From the NCBI RefSeq assembly GCF_900114605.1, contig NZ_FOTP01000010.1, forward strand, positions 169,565-233,564: 64,000 nucleotides of DNA, given 5' to 3'. Positions 18,915 through 27,769 of the stretch are shown here, piece after piece. The notes beneath the pieces were generated by a model that did not search any database, had not been told where the DNA came from, and saw only the letters and a list, made by a program, of their open reading frames with translations. This DNA is from Bradyrhizobium sp. NFR13 (GTDB lineage: Bacteria; Pseudomonadota; Alphaproteobacteria; Rhizobiales; Xanthobacteraceae). The position numbers and the translations under genes are program-made. The stretch's first letter is position 1; each line of letters opens with the position of its first letter.

Positions 18915-20219
18915 ATGTCTTACACCAACTCGCCCACCGCCCCCACCTCCAGCTTCCGCTGGATCCAACTCGTGATGGGCATCTTCTGCATGGCGATGAT
19001 CGCCAACCTGCAATATGGATGGACGCTGTTCGTCGATCCCATCGACGCCAAGTATCACTGGGGTCGCGCCGCGATCCAGCTCGCCTTCACCCTGTTCGTC
19101 GTCGTCGAGACCTGGCTGGTGCCGGTCGAAGCGTGGTTCGTCGACAAATACGGTCCCCGCGTCGTCATCATGTTCGGCGGAGCCATGATCAGCCTCGCCT
19201 GGGTGCTGAACTCCTATGCGGACTCACTGGTGATGCTTTACGCCGGCGCCGTCGTCGGTGGTATCGGCGCCGGCTCGGTCTACGGAACCTGTGTCGGCAA
19301 TGCGCTGAAGTGGTTTCCCGATCGCCGCGGCCTCGCTGCGGGCGCCACGGCGGCAGGCTTCGGCGCCGGCGCTGCGATCACCATCGTGCCGATCGCGCAT
19401 ATGATTGCGGAGAGCGGCTATGAGCATGCCTTCCTCACCTTCGGCATCGGCCAGGGCCTGATCGTGTTCGTGCTCGCCTTCTTCATGCGCCCGCCTCTGC
19501 AGGCCGTACCGGTGAAGAAAAAACAACTCAACCTGCCGCAGACAAAGACGGATTTCACGCCGCCGCAAGTGCTGCGCAGCCCGATCTTCTGGGTCATGTA
19601 TCTTGTCTTCGTGATGGTCGCCGCCGGTGGCTTGATGACTGCAGCGCAGATCGCCCCGATCGCCCATGACTACAAGATCGCAAATTCGCCGGTGACGCTG
19701 GCCGGCTTCCAGATGGCGGCACTGACATTCGCCATCTCGCTTGATCGCATCTTCGATGGGTTCGGCCGCCCGCTCTTCGGCTGGCTGTCCGATCAGATCG
19801 GTCGCGAGCACACTATGTTCATCGCCTTCGGCACGGCCGCGCTGATGCTGCTGACGCTGTCGGCCTACGGCCACAATCCGCTCGTCTTCGTGCTGGCGAC
19901 GGCGGTTTATTTCGGCGTGTTCGGCGAGATCTACAGCCTGTTCCCGGCTACATCAGGCGATACGTTCGGTGCCAAATATGCCGCGACGAATAACGGCATG
20001 CTTTACACGGCGAAAGGTACGGCTGCGTTGCTCGTGCCGTTGGCGAGCCTCATCGCAGCACGCTACGGATGGCAGGCGGTGTTTGTAGTTGCCGTTGCGC
20101 TCAACGCGACTGCCGCCCTGCTCGCTCTGTTCGTCATCAAGCCGATGCGACGTGCGTTCATTCTGGGAAGCGAGCCTGCGGTACCGGAGGCCGCGCCGCA
20201 GAGCGCCAAGACCGCCTGA
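18915..20219 (+). CDS. MFS transporter, oxalate/formate antiporter (OFA) family, copy 2
   Basis: A 434-residue carrier strongly similar to the preceding one throughout (for example IANLQYGWTLFVDPIDAKY, TLFVVVETWLVPVEAWFVDK, FGWLSDQIGREHTMFIAFG). The two genes are a tandem duplication that has diverged moderately. ATG at 18915 follows GGAGGACTCCCA. Separate promoters, operators and terminators allow different expression levels. Substrates may have split between oxalate and formate or another dicarboxylate; that is inference. Confidence 0.9.
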   Translation: MSYTNSPTAPTSSFRWIQLVMGIFCMAMIANLQYGWTLFVDPIDAKYHWGRAAIQLAFTLFVVVETWLVPVEAWFVDKYGPRVVIMFGGAMISLAWVLNSYADSLVMLYAGAVVGGIGAGSVYGTCVGNALKWFPDRRGLAAGATAAGFGAGAAITIVPIAHMIAESGYEHAFLTFGIGQGLIVFVLAFFMRPPLQAVPVKKKQLNLPQTKTDFTPPQVLRSPIFWVMYLVFVMVAAGGLMTAAQIAPIAHDYKIANSPVTLAGFQMAALTFAISLDRIFDGFGRPLFGWLSDQIGREHTMFIAFGTAALMLLTLSAYGHNPLVFVLATAVYFGVFGEIYSLFPATSGDTFGAKYAATNNGMLYTAKGTAALLVPLASLIAARYGWQAVFVVAVALNATAALLALFVIKPMRRAFILGSEPAVPEAAPQSAKTA

Positions 20220-20245
20220 TCAATCGAAGCTCGTTCAAGATGTCA

Positions 20246-20272
20246 GGGGCGCACGCGAGTGCGCCCCTTTTT
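20246..20272 (+). terminator. Rho-independent terminator after MFS copy 2
   Basis: GGGGCGCAC (20246-20254), GCGA loop, GTGCGCCCC (20259-20267), then five T. Confidence 0.88.
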
Positions 20273-20417
20273 CATGCCTGCCTGGCATACCAGAGCTCCG
20301 ACCGGATACCGTCGGTGCGATAGAAGCACATCGGAAATACACGCATGCAGCAAATAAACGTCAGAAACACTGACTTTCTTTCTTGATCAACCGCCCCTTG
20401 ATATCCCCGTTTCTGCG

Positions 20418-20446
20418 TTGACAACTGGCATACCGTATACCAATCT
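20418..20446 (+). promoter_or_regulatory. Oxalate-locus operator 7 with promoter, CBS-domain gene
   Basis: TTGACA (20418-20423), 17-base spacer, CAATCT (20441-20446) as a possible -10. The operator CTGGCAT-ACCGT-ATACCAA (20425-20443) fills the spacer. It lies about 50 bases upstream of the CBS gene. Confidence 0.7.
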
Positions 20447-20493
20447 TGCCCCTGTAAGATCGATCCTCAGCCGATCAGCCAAGGGAGGTTGCC

Positions 20494-20925
20494 ATGCAAG
20501 TCGGAGATATCCTGCGTAGGAAGAGCACCCGTATCGCCACCGTCCGCATGAACGAGACTGTCGCCATCGCGGCGCAATTGCTCCGGACAGGCAATATCAG
20601 CGCATTGGTCGTGAAGGACGTGTGCCGCACCGAAGGCAACACCGCGGTCGGCATGTTTTCGGAACGCGATGTGGTTCGCGCAATCGCCGAACACGGCGCC
20701 GCAGGCGTCAATCGCAAGGTTTCGGATATGATCTCGGTGCAAGAGCTCATCTCCTGTCGCTCGACCGACACGCTCGAACATGTGCGCCACCTGATGAACA
20801 GGCATCATATTCGACATGTCCCGGTCATCGACGATCACACGCTGATCGGCGTGATCAGCATCCGCGACATCAGCAGGGCGCTCGATCATGAGGATGTGCC
20901 GCAAGCGCATGCAGCGGTCGCCTGA
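20494..20925 (+). CDS. CBS-domain pair protein
   Basis: A 143-residue protein made of two CBS motifs (about 8-62 and 76-132) and almost nothing else. The motif ends are visible as VGMFSERDVVRAIAEHG and IGVISIRDISRALDH. Stand-alone CBS pairs bind adenosine nucleotides and modulate partner proteins. AAGGGAGGTTGCC precedes the ATG. The shared operator places it in the oxalate regulon although it is not an obvious catabolic gene; it may sense energy state for a transporter or dehydrogenase. Confidence 0.85.
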   Translation: MQVGDILRRKSTRIATVRMNETVAIAAQLLRTGNISALVVKDVCRTEGNTAVGMFSERDVVRAIAEHGAAGVNRKVSDMISVQELISCRSTDTLEHVRHLMNRHHIRHVPVIDDHTLIGVISIRDISRALDHEDVPQAHAAVA

Positions 20926-20966
20926 GGCCTAGCCTCAAGCTCACTTGCGTTTCATACCGGTATCGA

Positions 20967-20988
20967 CACGGACCGCCAGCGGTCCGTG
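20967..20988. terminator. Hairpin between convergent genes
   Basis: CACGGACCG (20967-20975), CCAG loop, CGGTCCGTG (20980-20988): a perfect 9-bp stem, with a T-rich stretch (TTCTTTTG) a few bases further on the plus strand. It lies between the CBS gene and the convergent molybdenum hydroxylase gene. Confidence 0.5.
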
Positions 20989-21034
20989 ACGCCAGTTCTT
21001 TTGCCTTGTCCGTGCTGCGGGCGATCGAGATCCT

Positions 21035-23353
21035 TCAATCGCTGAGCAGTTTGTCGGGCGTCAGCGGCAGATCGCGGATGCGTTTTCCGGTCGCGTTGAA
21101 CACCGCATTGGCGATGGCAGCGGCAACACCGGCGATGCCGATCTCGCCGATACCGCGCGCCCCCATCGGCGTGCGAGGGTCTGGAATGTCAGTCCACAAC
21201 ACGTCGATCTCCGGCACGTCGAGATGCACGGGCACGTGATAGTCCGTCATTGACGCACTCATGATCCGCCCGTTGCGTTTGTCGAGTAGCGTCTCTTCGG
21301 TGAGCGCCATACCAAGCCCCATGATCATGCCGCCGCGAAACTGGCTGGTCGCCGTCTTGGGATTGAGGATGCGGCCGCAATCGAACGCTCCAACAAGACG
21401 GGTGACCCGGACCTCGCCGGTCACCTCGCTAACGCGGAGTTCACAAAAGATGGCCGATCGGCTGTGCATGGAGAATTTCAGGATTTCGAGCGGTGCCCCG
21501 CTCTCTCCCATCGCGCTGATCTCGCTGCGCGACGCACGCTCGAGGATCGACGCGAAGCTCTCGTAGCGCGATGGCTCGTCGATCTTGCGCAGGCCGTGAT
21601 TGGCGAATTCGATCTCGTTCGCCCGCAATCCCGCCAGCGGCGTGTCGTTACCAGCCAGCCGCAGCAGATCTCCGGCCAGTTTCGCGCTGGCCGCGTTGAT
21701 CGCAGCGCCGAGCGAAGCTGTCTGCGATGAGCCGCCCGCAAAGCTGCCGAAAGGCAGATCGGTGTCGCCGATCCGCACGGTGACGTAATCGAGCGGCAAA
21801 CCGAGACGATCCGCAGCATGCTGTCGCTGCACCGTCGCAGTGCCCATGCCCATCTCATGCGCGGCACTCGACACCGTGGCGTGGCCATTGCTGTCGATCG
21901 TGATCCGCGCCGACATGCCGGGCATGCGCACATAGGGGAAAGAGCCGGTGGCACAGCCCATGCCAATGAGCCATTCGCCGTCCTGACGCGACTTTGGTGT
22001 CGCCGCGCGGCGATCCCAACCGAACTTTTTCGCGCCGAGCTCATAGGCCAGCCTCAGGTCACTTTGGGAATGCGGCGCACCGCTGACCGGATCGGTATCG
22101 CCGATATTGCGCAGCCTCAATGCAATCGGATCGATGCCGAGATCATGCGCGAGCTCGTCCATTGCGCTCTCGATGGCAAAGGTGCCGACCGCCTCGCCGG
22201 GCGCGCGCATGAATGTGTTGGCCAGCAGATCGAGATCGAGCGTGTGCTGCACGATATCGTAGCTCTCCGATTCATAAAGCGAGCGGCCTGACAGGGTGAA
22301 GGCCTCGTCGCAGACGCTATGCGGGGGTTTGACGGAGAAACCTTGATGCAACAGTGCCTTCAGCTTTCCGGTCGCATCGGCGGCCAGCGCCACGCGCTGC
22401 TCGGTCTGGCTCCGGCCGCCGATCAGGCGATGCATGCTGGCACGCGACAATGCGATCCGCACCGGCCGGCCGGCGAGTTTCGATGCGGCAGCGCCCAGTA
22501 TCTGGTGATCCCACAGCGCCTTGCCACCGAAAGCGCCGCCGACGAAGGGGGAGCTGACAAAGACCTGCGTATCCTTGATGCCGAACACTTTTGCGAGCGA
22601 ACCCGCAGTGCCGTTGAGCATCTGCGTCGCGTCATGCACGATCAAGCGGTCGCCTTGCCAGGCAATCGTCGCGGCATTGGGCTCGATCGGATTGTGATTA
22701 TGCCAGGGCGTTCGATAGACCGCATCGACACTACCCGCGGCGTTTCGAAATGCCGCGTCCGTATCGCCGCGCTTCAGCCGGTTGCGCTCGATCATCAGCG
22801 AGTCGGGCGTGGTCGCGTCAGCTTTTGCATCCTCGAACCGGGTGCGTGCCGCGGCTTGCTCGTAACGAACTACGATCAGCGACGCCGCGTGGTTCGCCTG
22901 CTCCTGGGTCTCGGCCAGCACCAGCGCTACCGTCTGCCCGTTCCAGCGGATGTCTGCATCCTGCATGATCGGGAGAATGTTGTTTCCTGCGGCCTTGAGA
23001 TTGGTCATGCCGATCGGCGGCGGCAGCGCCAGTTTCGGCGCATTGCGATGGGTCATCACCAACACGACGCCCGGTGCGGCTTCCGCGGCAGCAAGATCGA
23101 GTTCGGTGATCTTGCCGCGCGCGATGGTCGAATGCACGCAGGCTGCATAGACCAGCCCGTCCATTCGCACTTCCGCAGCAAACCGTGCAACGCCCTGCAC
23201 TTTGTCGGGACCATCGACCCGCGACTGCTGCGTGCCGAGGGTAACGCGCTTATCGATCAGCGGATCGCGCGTGCCGCCCGGCAGCCAGCTCGATGGCACA
23301 TAGCCCATCGCCGTGCGAACACCACCGACGATCGCATTTTGCAGCTTGCTCAT
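21035..23353 (-). CDS. Xanthine dehydrogenase family molybdopterin-binding subunit (PaoC/YagR type)
   Basis: A 772-residue large subunit of a molybdenum hydroxylase. The cofactor-binding motif GGAFGGK is at 272-278. The QRQHAAD segment, the glycine-rich GSFAGGSSQT segment and the active-site glutamate motif GARGIGE (Glu737) near the C-terminus are present. The partner genes encode FAD and 2Fe-2S subunits in the order S-M-L, each overlapping by ATGA. This composition matches aldehyde oxidoreductases of the PaoABC type; the substrate is not known. No Tat signal is present, which suggests a cytoplasmic enzyme. The N-terminus carries about 30 residues before the hammerhead domain. Confidence 0.9.
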   Translation of the reverse strand: MSKLQNAIVGGVRTAMGYVPSSWLPGGTRDPLIDKRVTLGTQQSRVDGPDKVQGVARFAAEVRMDGLVYAACVHSTIARGKITELDLAAAEAAPGVVLVMTHRNAPKLALPPPIGMTNLKAAGNNILPIMQDADIRWNGQTVALVLAETQEQANHAASLIVVRYEQAAARTRFEDAKADATTPDSLMIERNRLKRGDTDAAFRNAAGSVDAVYRTPWHNHNPIEPNAATIAWQGDRLIVHDATQMLNGTAGSLAKVFGIKDTQVFVSSPFVGGAFGGKALWDHQILGAAASKLAGRPVRIALSRASMHRLIGGRSQTEQRVALAADATGKLKALLHQGFSVKPPHSVCDEAFTLSGRSLYESESYDIVQHTLDLDLLANTFMRAPGEAVGTFAIESAMDELAHDLGIDPIALRLRNIGDTDPVSGAPHSQSDLRLAYELGAKKFGWDRRAATPKSRQDGEWLIGMGCATGSFPYVRMPGMSARITIDSNGHATVSSAAHEMGMGTATVQRQHAADRLGLPLDYVTVRIGDTDLPFGSFAGGSSQTASLGAAINAASAKLAGDLLRLAGNDTPLAGLRANEIEFANHGLRKIDEPSRYESFASILERASRSEISAMGESGAPLEILKFSMHSRSAIFCELRVSEVTGEVRVTRLVGAFDCGRILNPKTATSQFRGGMIMGLGMALTEETLLDKRNGRIMSASMTDYHVPVHLDVPEIDVLWTDIPDPRTPMGARGIGEIGIAGVAAAIANAVFNATGKRIRDLPLTPDKLLSD

Positions 23354-24332
23354 GCGCCCGCTCCTGTCAGATCGCCGAGAACGGCGGCCATGGTTCGCTT
23401 TGCGAGTTCGATCTTGAAGGCGTTGGCTTCGGTGGGTTTAGCCGCAGCGAGTTCGACATCGGCGGCCCGCAGGAAGTTCTCCCGGGTCGGCGCCTCGCCG
23501 CGCAGGACGTCTTCGGCCTGCACAGCGCGCCATGGCTTTGCGGCGACACCGCCCAGAGCAATCCGTACGTCCCTGATCCGGCCGTCGGCGACATCCAGCC
23601 CCGCGGCGACGGACACCAGCGCGAAAGCGTAGCTCGAGCGATCGCGGACCTTGCGATAGCGCGAATTGGCTGCGGCAGCGCTGGGGGATATCGCGATTGC
23701 GGTGATGAGCTCGCCGGGCCGCAAAACGGTCTCGATGTGCGGCGTCGTCCCCGGCAGTTGATGGAAATCCAGCAGCGGCACGCTGCGTGGGCCCATTGGG
23801 CCATCAAGATGCACGATTGCATCCAGCGCCGCGAGCGCCACGCACATGTCCGACGGAAGCGTCGCGATACAATGCTCGGAAGTGCCGAGGATCGCATGAT
23901 TGCGGCTGAGGCCGTCGATGGCATCGCAGCCGGCTCCGGGCTCACGTTTATTGCATCGTGATCCCGCAGCATCGTAAAAATACGAGCAGCGCGTTCGTTG
24001 CATCAGGTTGCCGCCGACGGTGGCCATGTTGCGGATCTGCGCCGACGCACCGGCCAGCAGTGCGCGGGACAGCATCGGATACTGCGCGCGCACGACCGGA
24101 TGCGCGGCCACCGCGCTGTTGCGAGCGGTGGCGCCGATGATCAGGCCGCCTTCGGAGGTCACATCGATAGTAGCAGGCAGTCGGCTGACATCGACCAGCG
24201 CCGCGGGCGCTTCGATATTCTGCCGCATCAGATCGACGAGATTGGTGCCACCGCCGAGAAAGCGGCAGTGCCCGGCGGCGGCGAGCGACAGGGCTTCAGT
24301 CTGGTCGGCGGCGCGCCTATAATCGAACGGCG

Positions 24333-24336
<4 letters not shown>
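23350..24336 (-). CDS. FAD-binding subunit of molybdenum hydroxylase (PaoB/YagS type, with extra Fe-S cysteines)
   Basis: A 328-residue medium subunit. FAD-binding motifs are FLGGGTNL (27-34) and TVGGNL (107-112). Directly after the second lies a cysteine set QRTRC...SRCNKREPGAGC (Cys117, 128, 137), as in PaoB, where it helps bind a [4Fe-4S] cluster. It passes electrons between the 2Fe-2S subunit and FAD. The reading frame is open further upstream, but ATG at 24336 overlaps the stop of the 2Fe-2S gene as ATGA and matches the family start (MTPFDYRRA). Confidence 0.9.
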
Positions 24337-24839
<503 letters not shown>

Positions 24840-24889
24840 GAGCGCCTCCGTCAGGAACCGGCTTACGGCCGGCGGCACGCTCAAGATAG

Positions 24890-24902
24890 TACGAACTTCG
24901 TA
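24890..24902 (-). promoter_or_regulatory. Candidate MarR operator ahead of the molybdenum hydroxylase operon
   Basis: TACGAA-C-TTCGTA is a perfect 6-bp palindrome with a 1-base centre, lying 51 bases upstream of the 2Fe-2S gene start and directly after the MarR stop codon. Confidence 0.55.
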
Positions 24903-24906
24903 ATGT

Positions 24907-25341
24907 TCAAGTTTCGTTGTCGGCGATTTTTTCCGTCAACCGGATCAATTCGTTACGCTCGATCGGGTCGAGTGACCGCAGCATCATTTGACAGGCCGCG
25001 CGATAGCCGGCGACCTGTTCTTCCACCACCTGCTTGCCCTTCTCGGTCGCGGTCAGTGCCACGGACCGGCGATTGTCTTCGGGCCGGCGACGCTCGACCA
25101 GGGCCTTTTTGACGAGCCGGTCGATGGCAGAGGACATGGTGGTCATAGCGACATTGAGATAGCGGGCGACGTCGCCTATCAGGCAGCCGGGATTGTCACC
25201 GACAAACACCAGCGTCTGCGCGTCGAGCGCATTGAGCGCGTTGTCGGCGGCAGCGGCTGCCTCCGCGACTTTGAATTTGCGCGTAAAACGTTCGAAGGCG
25301 CGCGTGAGTTGTTCGATCTGTTGCGGGGTCGGCTCGGTCAT
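24907..25341 (-). CDS. MarR-family transcriptional regulator
   Basis: A 144-residue winged-helix protein. The recognition region is visible as LIGDVARYLNVAMTTMSSAIDRLVKKALVERRRPEDNRRSV, ending in the beta wing DNRRSVALTATEKG typical of MarR. The open frame continues far upstream, but ATG at 25341 gives the family length. It lies just upstream of the molybdenum hydroxylase operon on the same strand, with a palindrome in between, and probably represses that operon in the absence of an aromatic or aldehyde ligand; this is inference. Confidence 0.85.
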   Translation of the reverse strand: MTEPTPQQIEQLTRAFERFTRKFKVAEAAAAADNALNALDAQTLVFVGDNPGCLIGDVARYLNVAMTTMSSAIDRLVKKALVERRRPEDNRRSVALTATEKGKQVVEEQVAGYRAACQMMLRSLDPIERNELIRLTEKIADNET

Positions 25342-25449
25342 GCGCGGGAGAAAAGCATGTTCGCGCCGCGAGTTCCAGCGATCACGACGGCACGCCCCAC
25401 GCATCAGACCTGCATCGGCGGCGCATGGGGCCGTATCCCGTGGCGGTAG

Positions 25450-26535
<1,086 letters not shown>

Positions 26536-26555
26536 ACGAAACGGAAAGCAGAGCC

Positions 26556-27524
26556 ATGAAAGCTTATGTCTACGGCGCCAATGGCGCTGCGATCGGTGAT
26601 GTCCCGAAGCCCTCGCCCGCCGGCACGCAGGTGCTGGTCAAGGTGAAAGCCTGCGGCCTCAACCGCGCCGACCTCGGCATGACCAAAGGCCATGTCCACG
26701 GCGGCGCTGGCGGCGTCGGCACGGTGCTGGGAATGGAATGGGCTGGCGAGATCGCCGAACTCGGCCCGGAGGCCAAGGGCGTCAAGGTCGGGGATCGCGT
26801 GATGGGTTCTGGCGGTGCGGCCTTTGCCGAATTCGCCGTCACCGATCATGGCCGGCTGTTCCACATGCCAGCCGGCATGAGTTTCGAGGACGCCTGCACC
26901 CTGCCCGTCGCCATCACCACCATGCACAATGCGCTGGTGACGAATGGCGGACTGCAGCCCGGCCAATCGGTCCTGATCCAGGGCGCCAGCTCCGGCGTCG
27001 GCCTGATGGCGCTGCAGATCGCCAGGCTCAAGGGCGCAAAGACGGTGATCGGTTCATCCACCGACGCCGCACGTCGTGCACGGCTGAAAGACTTCGGCGC
27101 CGACCTCGCCATCGATTCGAAAGATGCCGGCTGGGTCGATCAGGTGCTCAAAGCCACGGGCGGCGACGGCGTCGACCTGATCGTCGACCAGATCTCGGGC
27201 CCCGTCGCCAACCAGAATATGAAAGCCACGAAGGTGATGGGACGCATCGTCAATGTCGGCCGGCTCGGCGGCACGCATGGCGATTTCAATTTCGATCTCC
27301 ATGCCGCCCGCCGCATCAACTATATCGGCGTGACCTTCCGCACGCGGTCGATGCAGGAGATTCGCGACATCTTCAGTGCGGTGCGCGCGGACATCTGGCC
27401 CGCCGTCGAAGCCGGCCAACTGAAACTGCCGATCGACAAGGTCTACGCATTCGACGACATCGGAACGGCGTTCGACCACATGGAAGCCAACAAGCATCTC
27501 GGCAAGATCGTGGTGACGCTGTAA
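26556..27524 (+). CDS. Zinc-independent alcohol dehydrogenase family / quinone oxidoreductase
   Basis: A 322-residue medium-chain dehydrogenase/reductase. The GroES-like N-terminal half contains GMEWAGEIAELGP. The nucleotide-binding motif is the quinone-oxidoreductase type GASSGVGLMALQIA around residues 145-160. The zinc-ligand residues of classical alcohol dehydrogenases are not seen, which fits an NADPH quinone or enone reductase. GGAAAGCAGAGCC precedes the ATG. It follows the flavin oxidoreductase with a 20-base gap, so the two probably act on the same compound. Confidence 0.85.
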   Translation: MKAYVYGANGAAIGDVPKPSPAGTQVLVKVKACGLNRADLGMTKGHVHGGAGGVGTVLGMEWAGEIAELGPEAKGVKVGDRVMGSGGAAFAEFAVTDHGRLFHMPAGMSFEDACTLPVAITTMHNALVTNGGLQPGQSVLIQGASSGVGLMALQIARLKGAKTVIGSSTDAARRARLKDFGADLAIDSKDAGWVDQVLKATGGDGVDLIVDQISGPVANQNMKATKVMGRIVNVGRLGGTHGDFNFDLHAARRINYIGVTFRTRSMQEIRDIFSAVRADIWPAVEAGQLKLPIDKVYAFDDIGTAFDHMEANKHLGKIVVTL

Positions 27525-27550
27525 CGCGCGCCCTGCGAGTCTTCGATTTC

Positions 27551-27581
27551 AACGCCGCGCATGATTCTCATGCGCGGCGTT
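27551..27581 (+). terminator. Hairpin after the oxidoreductase pair
   Basis: AACGCCGCGCATGA and TCATGCGCGGCGTT are perfect 14-base arms around TTC. The tail CCTGTTTCG is only weakly T-rich. Confidence 0.65.
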
Positions 27582-27769
27582 CCTGTTTCGGACTCATGCA
27601 AGCGCCGAACAACGACGAAACTCTCCAGTGGATACAAATAAATTCACGTTAACGTTTCGTTGACTCTCGACAGCCCTGGCAAAGTGGATTCTTATTGGTC
27701 TTGCGATTCGAAGTGGCGGGGCAGTTGTTTCGAGCGACGCGGGGCGAGATTCTTCGAGGGGGCTTAGGT

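Noticed and set aside
20281..20293. CTGGCATACCAG as an eighth oxalate operator
   Set aside because: It holds only one half of the motif and is its own short palindrome, with no gene start or -35 in the right place; it also lies directly behind a terminator.
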